From Marinicella gelatinilytica (lineage in GTDB: Bacteria > Pseudomonadota > Gammaproteobacteria > Xanthomonadales > Marinicellaceae): DNA of 64,000 nucleotides. Location: the NCBI RefSeq assembly GCF_026410405.1, contig NZ_JAPMLN010000003.1, positions 62,001 to 126,000 of the forward strand, given 5' to 3'. The translations under genes and the position numbers were made by a program. Of this stretch, positions 43,446 to 52,208 are shown one piece after another. Numbering within the stretch: the first letter of the stretch is position 1; each line of letters opens with the position of its first letter. The notes below the pieces were generated by a model. That model saw only the letters and a program-made list of their open reading frames with translations. It was not told the origin of the DNA and searched no databases.

Positions 43446-44600
43446 TTAGGATGCGATAGATATTTTTTCTTTTTTGCGCATCACTTCGATATTAAATCCA
43501 TCGGTTAATTTAAGTGCTGATAGGGCTTTAACAGCTTGTTTGGGTGTGTTAACGGGGTCACCATTGATGGATAAGATTACATCACCTTCAGCCAAAGCCA
43601 GTTTATTGTTTTTATCGACATTGACAATCAAAACCCCTTTGTCAGTACCAAAGTAGGTTTTCAAGCCCGGGTTAACGGCAATCAGTTGGTGTTTATCACC
43701 CAACCAATCTTGTAATTTTTGATGACGCATAATGACATGAGGCGTCATTGAATTGTCCCCATCCATGGTGATGATATTGTATGAATTAACAGTAGGCGGC
43801 ATCGGTGGAATCGGCGGTAATACGGCATCACTTAAGCTGCGTTTCTGGGCAGTTATATTTAGTGTCCTGTTTTTTCCATTTCGGACAATTTTAAAGGTAG
43901 ATTTTTGTCCGGCTTTGGCTTCTTTAGTGAGATTTTTGAGCTCAATGCCGCCTTTGGTTGTTTTTTGATTATCTACTGCAACAATGAGATCACCTTGTTG
44001 CAAACCGGCTTGATCAGCACCACTATTTGGAATGACGGTAATAACCTGCCAGCCCTTATCTTCAACAGATGCCATAAAACCAAAGTATGCGCCCTCTATG
44101 TCTATGCTACTAAAATAGTTGCGGTCAATTTGTATAACCTGACGATTGGCATTTTGGTCAACTTCGATGTCGTGTTTTTTCATGACTTCCTCAATCAATT
44201 TGTTGATGTCATCCGTGTCATCAATTTTGAACGTTTCTTCAATGAGCTTGACTGAACCATTATTATCCTGTTTGATGGTTATTGTTACCATATTATCGAT
44301 GACTTCAACGTCGACATTATCTAGTTGCTGAGTCCAGTTATGTTGTGGTGGAGCAGGTGGTTTAGGCGGTATATCAATATGATGCTTTTTTAAAGCATCA
44401 GAAACTACTTGATCAACATCGGTTTCGTTGGTGACATCAAATGATTCTTCAATTTTATTTTGCTTGCCGTCTTTATTATGAATGATAATAACTTTACCTT
44501 GCCCATCCTGAATTTGGGTGTGTATATCAAGGTGTTCATTGTCAGCAGCCCAAAGTGTGCTTGAGATGAATATTAATATAATGACGTTTAAATATTTCAT
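43446..44600 (-). CDS. Periplasmic double-PDZ protein without protease domain
   Basis: 384 residues. A signal peptide (MKYLNVIILIFISSTLWA) is followed by two copies of a ~42-residue module (36-76 and 104-146) joined by a Pro-rich linker (PPKPPAPP). The first PDZ domain lies at ~165-260 (FGFMASVEDKGWQVITVIPN, GADQAGLQQGDLIVAVD), then a Pro linker and a second PDZ near 310-384 (LALAEGDVILSINGDPV). No HDS catalytic triad or HExxH is present, so it is not DegS, DegP or RseP. It is third in an ECF sigma/anti-sigma operon, 15 bases after the anti-sigma-like gene, and could be the stress sensor or a target of that system. Confidence 0.82.
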   Translation of the reverse strand: MKYLNVIILIFISSTLWAADNEHLDIHTQIQDGQGKVIIIHNKDGKQNKIEESFDVTNETDVDQVVSDALKKHHIDIPPKPPAPPQHNWTQQLDNVDVEVIDNMVTITIKQDNNGSVKLIEETFKIDDTDDINKLIEEVMKKHDIEVDQNANRQVIQIDRNYFSSIDIEGAYFGFMASVEDKGWQVITVIPNSGADQAGLQQGDLIVAVDNQKTTKGGIELKNLTKEAKAGQKSTFKIVRNGKNRTLNITAQKRSLSDAVLPPIPPMPPTVNSYNIITMDGDNSMTPHVIMRHQKLQDWLGDKHQLIAVNPGLKTYFGTDKGVLIVNVDKNNKLALAEGDVILSINGDPVNTPKQAVKALSALKLTDGFNIEVMRKKEKISIAS

Positions 44601-44615
44601 GGTGTTCTCCTGCGT

Positions 44616-45086
44616 TTAAATTAGTTGAATAGTCTGATTTTGATTGCTCAGATTCTGTAATATCGTTAATTTTGCTTGTAATAAGTTTTGTCGATTTTCA
44701 GGGCTGTGACTGTCAGCTAAATGCTTATTTAAGTGATCCAGCCATTGTTCTAGCATGATTTCATTTTCTAATTGGGTCGAGCCCGGGTTGCTAACGATGG
44801 CTGAATCGCTTGTTAGTAATTGCTGTTCGAGTTGACTTACTTGTTGTTGTAATTGGATGATGGCTGTTTCGTTATGTGACTTCTCAGATACTGGTGTATA
44901 GCGATAAAAGAAGCTGACTCCAATGGCCATTAGGGCGATTCCGGCGGCAAAAGACCATGTATAAACCATCTTTTTTAATGTTTTGGGTTTATCGAGTTGC
45001 TGATATATGGCTGCAAAGTCATCTTTTGGCGGTGACATCGGTGGCTGGCTTTTGAGCCACTGATTGATATTAGAGGGTTTTTTCAT
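44616..45086 (-). CDS. Putative single-pass anti-sigma factor
   Basis: 156 residues, no clear family. An N-terminal cytoplasmic part of ~42 residues is followed by one TM helix (MVYTWSFAAGIALMAIGVSFF, about 40-60 in two overlapping halves), a coiled-coil segment (IIQLQQQVSQLEQQLL, ~75-92) and a periplasmic helical region. No zinc HxxxCxxC anti-sigma motif is visible. It overlaps the 3' end of the ECF sigma gene by 17 bases, the usual position of a cognate anti-sigma factor, and that position is the main ground for the call. RseA-like topology fits, but sequence identity is not visible. Confidence 0.65.
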   Translation of the reverse strand: MKKPSNINQWLKSQPPMSPPKDDFAAIYQQLDKPKTLKKMVYTWSFAAGIALMAIGVSFFYRYTPVSEKSHNETAIIQLQQQVSQLEQQLLTSDSAIVSNPGSTQLENEIMLEQWLDHLNKHLADSHSPENRQNLLQAKLTILQNLSNQNQTIQLI

Positions 45087-45642
45087 AGCTGCTGACCTCT
45101 TGCTTTTGTTTGTTTAGTAATTGTTTCAGTTGTTGTTTGGCACGCGCCAAACGTGATTTTGAGAAACTTTCGCTGCAATCGAAAAACGCACCAATTTCCT
45201 GATGGGTAAAGCCCTCGACTTCGTAAAGCCAGATAATGGTTCTCATGGCTGGTGATAAATTTTTTAAGTAATGGTTGGCATCATGGCTATGATCGTATGT
45301 TATTGAAGTTTCACCCGCTATCATGGCAATTATTTGATTACCATCGTCAATTAATAATTGTGGTGTTCTTTTTCTTAGTAAATCAAGGGATTGATTGATG
45401 ACGATGCGTCGCAGCCAAAAACCAAAAGCAACCGCTTGTGACCATTGTTCAATTTTATTAAAAGCCGTTATAAAACTAACTTGACTGATGTCTTGTGCAT
45501 CTTCCGGGCTTTGCAGCATCCGGTATGCCAGGTTATAAACCGGCGCTGAGAACTGTTGGTAAATTTGATGACAAGCACGTTGTTGCCGTCGCTTAAGTCG
45601 GCGATATGTTTTGGCATCAATGGTTTGCTTAAATGGGCTCAA
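45070..45642 (-). CDS. ECF-type RNA polymerase sigma factor
   Basis: 190 residues. Region 2 (CHQIYQQFSAPVYNLAYRML, SPEDAQDISQVSFITAFNKI) is followed by region 4 (LSPAMRTIIWLYEVEGFTHQEIGAFF, SFSKSRLARAKQQLKQLL) with its helix-turn-helix. There are no sigma-1 or sigma-3 regions, so it is group 4. The only available start in frame is TTG 45642 (an ATT is also possible); no good RBS is present, so the start is uncertain. A GACT-N16-CGTC promoter candidate just upstream fits self-regulation. It heads the operon with a putative membrane anti-sigma factor and a double-PDZ protein. Confidence 0.9.
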   Translation of the reverse strand: MSPFKQTIDAKTYRRLKRRQQRACHQIYQQFSAPVYNLAYRMLQSPEDAQDISQVSFITAFNKIEQWSQAVAFGFWLRRIVINQSLDLLRKRTPQLLIDDGNQIIAMIAGETSITYDHSHDANHYLKNLSPAMRTIIWLYEVEGFTHQEIGAFFDCSESFSKSRLARAKQQLKQLLNKQKQEVSSYEKTL

Positions 45643-45678
45643 AATAAAGTTAGTGTTTTCACATCAGATACTAACTAA

Positions 45679-45702
45679 GACGGATAATGTTCGCAAAGAG
45701 TC
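45679..45702 (-). promoter_or_regulatory. Possible ECF-dependent autoregulatory promoter
   Basis: Read on the - strand: GACT (45702-45699), 16 bases, CGTC (45682-45679), about 37 bases before the sigma gene TTG start. ECF promoters commonly have an AAC-type -35 and a CGTC-type -10 spaced by 16-17 bases. The -35 here (TGACTCTTT) is close to that form. An alternative uses GCGAAC with the later TCTGA. It is a motif-level guess and would need several targets to confirm. Confidence 0.4.
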
Positions 45703-45706
45703 ACGA

Positions 45707-46786
45707 TTATTTTAAATATTTTTTTATACCGTCAATAAACTGTTGTTGATTAAAATCTTCGGCACGGGCTTCACAAGCCTCACGCATGGCAGCGGCTTTG
45801 TTTGCTGACAAAGACTTTACTATTTGAATGAGCTTATTTTTTAGTTGATCACCGCCAATAAATAAACCGGTTTCTTGATCAATGACGGTTTCTTTGATAC
45901 CGCCCTGGTGGCTGGCAATCACCGGTTTGCCGGCGGCCATGGATTCCACCGGTGTCATGCCAAAGTCTTCATCTTCAGGGATATAAATCGTGGCTAAACA
46001 GTTTCCCAAGAGGTCCAGTAATTTGGGCTCTTCTAACCAACCGGTAAAATAAATGTTGCTGTGACCGGCAGCTGATTTTTTTAGTTTATGGGTCTCACTG
46101 CCACCGGAAGCCACAACCAATTTTTTATTTGGCAAGCTTTTGAAAGCTTCAATAATGACGTCGATGCGCTTCAATGGATCATGTCGCCCTACGGATAAAT
46201 AATAATCACCTTGCGATTGCCAATTAAAGTAATGAGTGTCACAAGGCGGATAAACAACATGGGAGTCTTGATTGAGGTGAGTTTTAATGCGTTGTTGAAT
46301 GTGCTTTGAGTTAGCAATAATGGCATCCATGTTGTTAATAGCTGCTTCGTATTGTGGTTGAAACCATCGAATCAGAGCTTTTAATGCCGGCTTTTGCCAA
46401 GCTGATAAACCATTGAGGTAGTGTTGTTTTTTATCATAGATAAAGCGGGGTGGTGTGTGGCAATAAAAAATATTTTGGGCTTTTTCAAAGTGGCGATTGG
46501 CTAAAGGAGCAGCCACGCCACTGTAGATGACATTGTTATAGTGATGAACAGTGGGGGGTGTTTTTTTAAAAGCCCGCGCCAGTTGCCAAGTTTTAATGCC
46601 CGGCAAAGTACCTAAAGCGTTTAAATTAAATAATTCTCCCGGCAAATCGTCTAAGCTAAAACTATCAATACTGACGGCAGCGGTTAGTAAGTCACTGCGT
46701 AATTGCTGACACAAGGTCATAATTAAACGTTCTCCACCGCCTTTGATGAAAAACAGGTCATGAACGGTTAAAATGTCGTTTGTCAT
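45707..46786 (-). CDS. GT4-family glycosyltransferase
   Basis: 359 residues with a two-domain GT-B fold. The N-terminal GGGERLIMTL is the donor-side glycine loop. The C-terminal Rossmann domain starts near 195 (YYLSVGRHDPLKRIDVIIEAF). The donor-binding EX7E motif is in EDEDFGMTPVESMAAGKPVI. It is nearest in style to mannosyltransferases of the WbaZ/WbdA kind (inference). It transfers a sugar from a nucleotide donor, probably onto a lipid-linked glycan at the inner membrane. It is divergent from the GT2 gene with 87 bases between. Confidence 0.88.
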   Translation of the reverse strand: MTNDILTVHDLFFIKGGGERLIMTLCQQLRSDLLTAAVSIDSFSLDDLPGELFNLNALGTLPGIKTWQLARAFKKTPPTVHHYNNVIYSGVAAPLANRHFEKAQNIFYCHTPPRFIYDKKQHYLNGLSAWQKPALKALIRWFQPQYEAAINNMDAIIANSKHIQQRIKTHLNQDSHVVYPPCDTHYFNWQSQGDYYLSVGRHDPLKRIDVIIEAFKSLPNKKLVVASGGSETHKLKKSAAGHSNIYFTGWLEEPKLLDLLGNCLATIYIPEDEDFGMTPVESMAAGKPVIASHQGGIKETVIDQETGLFIGGDQLKNKLIQIVKSLSANKAAAMREACEARAEDFNQQQFIDGIKKYLK

Positions 46787-46873
46787 ATTAATTGGTTAAA
46801 AAATGCATAATAAATCCCTGTCATCAAATACTTGGCGCATAATAGTCTGCCATTGTAACGTAAGCCATTAAAT

Positions 46874-47554
46874 ATGAAGACATTGATTGTTATTCCGGCT
46901 TTTAATGAAGCGGATAATTTAGCACAATTATTGCCACAGTTGTGTGCTGCTGTGACGGCTGATATTTTGGTGGTGGATGATTTTAGTTCTGATGGTACGG
47001 TTGAAACTGTTCGCAATCAGGGATTAACTTGTTTGCGGTTACCTTTGCAATTAGGTGCTTGGGGCGCCACCCAAACCGGGATTCGCTATGCCAAGCGTCA
47101 TGACTATGATTTTGTGTTAACCATGGATGCTGATGGTCAACATGTGCCGCATGAAATTGCCGGTTTATTAAAGGCAGCAAACAATCACCAGTATGATGTG
47201 ATTATTGGGACTTGTCCGCAACGGGTTAGTCGCTTAAAAAAGATTGCGTGGCGTTTTTTTAAAATTATTTCACAGATACGCATTGAAGATTTGACTTCCG
47301 GTTTCCGTGTTTATAATAAAAAAGCCATCGATGTATTGGCTGATAAAACCGCAAGCTTATTAGATTATCAAGATGTTGGGGTGTTGCTGCTATTATTGCG
47401 AGCTGACTTAAAAATTACCGAAATCCCTGTTAAAATGGACATTCGAAAGGACGGCAAATCCCGTGTTTTTAGTTCATGGTTGGTGGTTTTTAAATACATG
47501 TTACAAACCACAACCTTGTGCATTGCCAATATTGGAGCCAAAAAATCACAATGA
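46874..47554 (+). CDS. GT2-family glycosyltransferase (DPM1/polyprenyl-phosphate sugar synthase type)
   Basis: 226 residues with a GT-A fold. TLIVIPAFNEADNLAQLL is the N-terminal nucleotide-binding strand, ILVVDDFSSDGT holds the first Asp pair and TMDADGQHVPHEI contains the DxD-type metal motif. DLTSGFRVYNKKAIDVL and the ending KDGKSRVFSSW are typical of dolichol-phosphate-mannose-synthase-like proteins. No C-terminal TM pair; the partner DUF2304 gene starts at its stop codon (ATGA overlap). It probably loads a sugar on undecaprenyl phosphate. Confidence 0.9.
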   Translation: MKTLIVIPAFNEADNLAQLLPQLCAAVTADILVVDDFSSDGTVETVRNQGLTCLRLPLQLGAWGATQTGIRYAKRHDYDFVLTMDADGQHVPHEIAGLLKAANNHQYDVIIGTCPQRVSRLKKIAWRFFKIISQIRIEDLTSGFRVYNKKAIDVLADKTASLLDYQDVGVLLLLLRADLKITEIPVKMDIRKDGKSRVFSSWLVVFKYMLQTTTLCIANIGAKKSQ

Positions 47555-47916
47555 CCACCCTCACCATATTTATTATCGGCGCAGTGCTATCTGTCAGTAT
47601 TTTATACCTGGTGCGTAAAGGTAAACTGCACGGTCCGTATGCCACTTGGTGGCTGATGGTGGCTGTGTTTGCCATTGTATTGTCTTCTTTTCCTAAAATA
47701 ATTGATTGGGTGGCGATAAAAGTGGGTATCACTTATCCGCCAACCTTACTATTGGTGGTGTCGGTTAGTTTTATCTTAATTCGCATGTTGACCATGGACT
47801 TGGCGCTGTCTCGCAAAGAACAAAAAATCCGCCGCTTAACACAACGTCTTGCCATACTGGAAAATGATTTAAATAAATCTGATTCAGTGCATACAGATCA
47901 CAACGTTCCTGACTGA
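47551..47916 (+). CDS. DUF2304 membrane protein
   Basis: 121 residues from ATG 47551, overlapping the GT2 stop by 4 bases; an upstream in-frame ATG at 47518 lies inside the GT2 gene and is less likely. Three TM segments (TLTIFIIGAVLSVSILYLV, TWWLMVAVFAIVLSSF, TLLLVVSVSFILIRML) with the LVRKGKL loop are followed by a charged coiled coil (RKEQKIRRLTQRLAIL). DUF2304 proteins are regularly found beside DPM1-like GT2 genes, as here, and may be their membrane partner. The function is otherwise unknown. Confidence 0.82.
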   Translation: MTTLTIFIIGAVLSVSILYLVRKGKLHGPYATWWLMVAVFAIVLSSFPKIIDWVAIKVGITYPPTLLLVVSVSFILIRMLTMDLALSRKEQKIRRLTQRLAILENDLNKSDSVHTDHNVPD

Positions 47917-47922
47917 TTTTTC

Positions 47923-49062
47923 ATGAACATACTGCATATTGGTAAATTCTATCCGCCTTATTATGGTGGCATGGAAACTTATTTGCAGGATTTAGCTGAA
48001 GCCCAGGTAAAACAAGGGCATCATGTGACGGTTTTGGTTCACAATCATGATTGGCACGATTTAAGATCCAAGACTTTGGTGGAACAAGTGCTGCCTAATT
48101 TAACATTAATCAGACAAGCCTGTTGGCGGCCGATTATGTTTACGCCTTTAATGTCGGGACTCAACAAACAGGTTATTGACATCATAAAAAACCAACCCAT
48201 CGATGTTATTCACCTACATGTGCCAAATCCCAGCCTATTCGCACTGTTACGCAATCGAGCCGCTAAAAATATTCCTTGGGTGATTCGTTGGCATTCGGAT
48301 ATGGTCACAGAATCATCTTCACGACTTCTGCGTTTGGTGTATGCTTGCATTAAGCCCATTGAATCATCTTTGATTAAAAGAGCAACCGGTATTTTAATCA
48401 GCAGCCCCGAATATCAAAAAAAATCACCGCTGCTGCAGCAACATGAAAATCGCGTTGCCGTAATTCCCCTGGGGCTGAATACCGATAAGATCACCATTCC
48501 TGACAGCACAGCAATAACCGACAAACCATTTAAGATATTAACCTTGGGTCGACTGAGCTATTACAAGAATCACCGCTTATTGATTGATGCCATGAAACAG
48601 TTGCCTGACATGCATTTAACCATTGCCGGTGGTGGTGATTTGTATGCTGAATTAGAGCGTTATATTAAGACTAACCAGCTAACCGATCGTGTCACTTTAG
48701 CCGGTTCGGTCACTGACGAAGTAAAGCAAACCTTGTTTAACGAATGCCATGTGTTTTGTTTGGCTTCTAATGACCGTGCCGAATCTTATGGCATGGTGTT
48801 ATTAGAAGCCATGGCGCGACAGAAAATAATATTGGCCGCTGACACTGAAGGATCGGGAATGCGCTGGTTAGCCACCCGTTACGCCAGAGGTTTCACCTTT
48901 GGCAATCATCAACTGATGGATTTGGTGGCGAAATTAAACCACATTCGGCATAATTATTCCCATATTATTAAGCAACAGGTGGATTTTGATTTGACCATTG
49001 ATCAAACTGCCGCAAAAATAACCGACTATTATCAACATATGTTAGCCACGGAGTCACCATGA
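47923..49062 (+). CDS. GT4-family glycosyltransferase
   Basis: 379 residues with a GT-B fold. The N-terminus MNILHIGKFYPPYYGGMETY carries the GGME donor loop typical of GT4. The C-terminal domain has FKILTLGRLSYYKNHRLLIDAM, LTIAGGGDLYAEL and the EX7E motif in NDRAESYGMVLLEAMARQ. It follows DUF2304 by 6 bases and overlaps the lipoprotein peptidase gene by 4 bases (ATGA). Likely to extend a lipid-linked glycan in the cytoplasm; donor and acceptor are unknown. Confidence 0.9.
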   Translation: MNILHIGKFYPPYYGGMETYLQDLAEAQVKQGHHVTVLVHNHDWHDLRSKTLVEQVLPNLTLIRQACWRPIMFTPLMSGLNKQVIDIIKNQPIDVIHLHVPNPSLFALLRNRAAKNIPWVIRWHSDMVTESSSRLLRLVYACIKPIESSLIKRATGILISSPEYQKKSPLLQQHENRVAVIPLGLNTDKITIPDSTAITDKPFKILTLGRLSYYKNHRLLIDAMKQLPDMHLTIAGGGDLYAELERYIKTNQLTDRVTLAGSVTDEVKQTLFNECHVFCLASNDRAESYGMVLLEAMARQKIILAADTEGSGMRWLATRYARGFTFGNHQLMDLVAKLNHIRHNYSHIIKQQVDFDLTIDQTAAKITDYYQHMLATESP

Positions 49063-50786
49063 AGAAATGTATTGTATTGTTAGCCATATTTTTATTGACG
49101 GCTTGTCAATCCCAAACCAGTGACGAGACCACACAAGAACAAGTCGTGCCCCAGGCCCAGGCGACTGAAACAAACGGCCGTGAAGTGGCCTACCAACAAG
49201 ACCCAAAGCCGGAAAATATAAAAACCAAGGCTCAAAAAAGTGTCGGTGAACAATTATTGTCTAATTATGCATCTTTCACCCTGACTTCTGATTTAAGCGG
49301 TTTAAATGAAAATCAAAAACAAATGATTGGCTATTTAATAGAAGCGGCAAAAATCATGGATGATTTGTTTTGGTTGCAAAGTTACGGCGATAAAAATGAT
49401 TTGCTTGAGGGTATTAAAGATCCGGCATTAAAACGCTATGCCGCCATTAATTACGGTCCATGGGATCGACTGCAAGGTGATGAGCCTTTCCTTGAAGGTT
49501 ATGGAGAGAAACCCTTGGGCGCGCGTTTTTACCCCCCTGAGATGACCAAACAAGAATTTAATGAACAAGCGACCGATGCGCTGCGTGATTTATATACCTT
49601 GGTCAGAACCGACGAGCAAGGTCAATTGCAAGCCATTCCCTATCATGTTGCTTACGAACAAGCTTTGCTACAGGCTGCTGAGTGGCTTAATAAAGCCGCG
49701 GAATTGGCAGAAGATCAAGGTTTTAAAAACTATCTGCAGCTACGCGCCAAAGCCATTTTAGAAGATGACTATCAGGCTTCAGATTTGGCCTGGTTAGACA
49801 TGAAAAATAATACCGTTGATGTCATTATCGGTCCCATTGAAACCTATGAAGATCAATTATTTGGTTATAAGGCTGCCTATGAAGCGTTTGTGTTAATCAA
49901 AGATCAGGCGTGGAGTCAAAAACTGGCTAAATTTGCCCAATTTTTGCCACAATTACAAGCAGAGTTGCCGGTGGCAGATGCCTATAAACGAGAAAAGCCC
50001 GGCACTGATTCTGATTTAAATGCATATGATGCCCTGTATTATGCCGGTAGCTCAAATGCAGGAAGTAAAACCATTGCCATTAATTTACCCAATGATGAGC
50101 AAGTGCAATTACTAAAAGGCACCCGTCGGCTGCAATTAAAAAATGCCATGCATGCAAAATTTGAAAAAATCTTATTGCCAATCGCACATGAGTTGGTGGT
50201 TCCTGAACAACGCAAACATGTCACTTTTGATGCATTTTTTGCCAACACCATGTTTCATGAAGTGGCGCATGGATTAGGCATCAAAAATACCCTTAATGGC
50301 GGGGGCACTGTTCGTGAAGCGTTGCAAGAATATGCCAGCGCCTTGGAAGAAGGTAAAGCAGATATTTTGGGATTATATATGGTTGAAAAGCTGCACCATA
50401 TGGGTGAATTAGACGGTGGTGAATTAATGGATTATTACACCACTTTTATGGCCGGCATTTTTCGCTCGGTCCGGTTTGGTTCCAGTTCAGCGCATGGCGT
50501 GGCAAACTTACTGCGTTTTAATTATTTTGCTGAGCATGATGCCTTTAATTACGATGCTGACAGCGGTCATTATTCGGTTAACCCTGAAAAAATGTCTGCT
50601 GCCATTGCATCTTTATCCGAAAAAATCCTGACGCTCCAGGGTGACGGGAATTATCAGGCTGTTAAAGACTGGTTTGATAAAGGCGGTCAACAAAGCCCAC
50701 AACTAAAAACGGCGTTGCGTACCATTAATGCCGCCGGTATCCCAGTGGATATCGTTTTTGAACAAGGTGGTGCTCAGTTAAAATGA
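49059..50786 (+). CDS. Lipoprotein zinc metallopeptidase, M49 (dipeptidyl peptidase III)-like
   Basis: 575 residues. The N-terminal lipobox LLTAC (Cys16) marks an outer- or inner-membrane lipoprotein. The zinc motif HEVAHGLG has His400, Glu401 and His404, followed about 26 residues later by EEGKADILG with Glu430/Glu431, which could give the third ligand. Classical DPP III has HELLGH and EECRAE; here the helix is the shorter HExxH form, as seen in the bacterial proteins annotated as M49-family hydrolases. The catalytic role is inferred; the substrate (peptide) is unknown. It is coupled to the GT4 gene upstream by an ATGA overlap, an unusual partner for a peptidase. Confidence 0.75.
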   Translation: MKKCIVLLAIFLLTACQSQTSDETTQEQVVPQAQATETNGREVAYQQDPKPENIKTKAQKSVGEQLLSNYASFTLTSDLSGLNENQKQMIGYLIEAAKIMDDLFWLQSYGDKNDLLEGIKDPALKRYAAINYGPWDRLQGDEPFLEGYGEKPLGARFYPPEMTKQEFNEQATDALRDLYTLVRTDEQGQLQAIPYHVAYEQALLQAAEWLNKAAELAEDQGFKNYLQLRAKAILEDDYQASDLAWLDMKNNTVDVIIGPIETYEDQLFGYKAAYEAFVLIKDQAWSQKLAKFAQFLPQLQAELPVADAYKREKPGTDSDLNAYDALYYAGSSNAGSKTIAINLPNDEQVQLLKGTRRLQLKNAMHAKFEKILLPIAHELVVPEQRKHVTFDAFFANTMFHEVAHGLGIKNTLNGGGTVREALQEYASALEEGKADILGLYMVEKLHHMGELDGGELMDYYTTFMAGIFRSVRFGSSSAHGVANLLRFNYFAEHDAFNYDADSGHYSVNPEKMSAAIASLSEKILTLQGDGNYQAVKDWFDKGGQQSPQLKTALRTINAAGIPVDIVFEQGGAQLK

Positions 50787-50795
50787 TAAAGTGTC

Positions 50796-52208
50796 TTAGT
50801 CACGGTTTACTATGGGCGGTGACTTTGTCTGGTTTGCGACGGTGGCTAACATATTGAATAACAGTAAAATGTAACAGGGCATCAGCTGTAAAAATATACG
50901 GTTTATGGCGGTATAATCCTGGGCATATTTGGCCGCGGGTGTCAGATAAAACAATAATAATATTAGAGAAAATGCCAGCGTAAAAAACAGGTGGCTAACT
51001 TGCTGTGCTTTATTGTGGTGATAACGCACCATAAAGAGGAGCAAAAAAGGTAAACCAAACCACAGCAGTGACCAATTAAGCTGCCAAAACAGGCTGTTAA
51101 AAACTGCCTCAGTAACGTTGGTAAATCCAAATGCAATATAGGCCTTATTAAATAAATTAATCTCTTCAGGCGAGATAATCAGCGGTCCAAACGGGGTTTT
51201 TACAGTGATGCCCCCCCATAAAAACCACAGCAGAAAAGTAGCGGCCATAATAGCCATGATAATGAGTCTTTGTTTTTGATTAAACCACATAATAAAGCTA
51301 TGGCTGAAAAGCGCCACAAGAAGCCAAACCCAGCCTTCTAATTTTATCAGCGGTAACATCAGCGCATAGCAGATAATAAGCAATCGTAAAGCCGGTTTGG
51401 GTTGGTCGTTATAATCAAGGAGCCCCAGCATGATTAGCAAAATGTAAGCGGCCATCATTAAGTCAGCATATCCGGGCAACAATAAATGGTTAACCATTAA
51501 AGGTGTTGTGTACATAACCACTATTAAGAATAGCCGCAGATAAAAAGGGGTGTTGGCTTTTTGTAAGCGGTTACACATGAGTAACACTAAAAATCCGTAC
51601 ATCATTAAATATAACCCCAATACCATGGGTTTTGCGGTATCGCTAAAAAATAGCATGGGATAGAAGATAAGAGAAACACCATCAGGATAGTGTGATGATA
51701 AATTCAGTAAACTACTGCTTGAATCTAACCATTCATTGGGTTGCGTAAATGACACGCCGAGGCCATGGTAGTACCATTGCTTGGCACGGGCAACCCAAAC
51801 AGTCCACGTATCCCAAGCTAAGTTCGGAAGTTGGTAACTGTTCCATATAACCAATAAAGATGCCAGGGCAATTAGGCTTATGGTGATGACTTGTTGTCGG
51901 CTGATTTCTGATGGCTTGTGAATACCGTCACCAACCAGTGCAGTGTGAACGATTAAACCCAAGCAAGATATAAATAGCACCATGACAATGACTAAAGCCA
52001 TGCCATTGTGATTGCCGAACAGTTGTAAGCCGTTTAACAATAAAACATGAATAAACATACCCATAAAAAGACCATGGGCTAAAAGACTGGATAGCCGCCG
52101 TTTATTGGTCTCTAGCTTCATTAGTTTGAGTACGGCAATTCGTGAGCCAATTCCTAAACCCATGAAGTACAGCACATAGCCAATGCTAAATAAAATGGTT
52201 TTCATCAT
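50796..52208 (-). CDS. Polytopic membrane protein, GT-C/GT39-like putative glycosyltransferase
   Basis: 470 residues from ATG 52208, which overlaps the stop of the upstream gene (ATGA); a longer frame upstream runs into that gene. About 12-13 TM helices. The first large extracytoplasmic loop has NLAWDTWTVWVARAKQWY, where the Asp after a TM is the position of the catalytic Asp in GT-C enzymes, and a WDxWxxW motif is seen in GT39-like families. This suggests a polyprenyl-phosphate-sugar-dependent transferase acting in the periplasm, possibly fed by the neighbouring GT2. Not confirmed by a clear family signature. Confidence 0.6.
   Translation of the reverse strand: MMKTILFSIGYVLYFMGLGIGSRIAVLKLMKLETNKRRLSSLLAHGLFMGMFIHVLLLNGLQLFGNHNGMALVIVMVLFISCLGLIVHTALVGDGIHKPSEISRQQVITISLIALASLLVIWNSYQLPNLAWDTWTVWVARAKQWYYHGLGVSFTQPNEWLDSSSSLLNLSSHYPDGVSLIFYPMLFFSDTAKPMVLGLYLMMYGFLVLLMCNRLQKANTPFYLRLFLIVVMYTTPLMVNHLLLPGYADLMMAAYILLIMLGLLDYNDQPKPALRLLIICYALMLPLIKLEGWVWLLVALFSHSFIMWFNQKQRLIIMAIMAATFLLWFLWGGITVKTPFGPLIISPEEINLFNKAYIAFGFTNVTEAVFNSLFWQLNWSLLWFGLPFLLLFMVRYHHNKAQQVSHLFFTLAFSLILLLFYLTPAAKYAQDYTAINRIFLQLMPCYILLLFNMLATVANQTKSPPIVNRD

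Noticed and set aside
43905-44255. 116-codon plus-strand frame inside the PDZ gene
   Set aside because: Mirror of the PDZ coding strand; no start signal or similarity.
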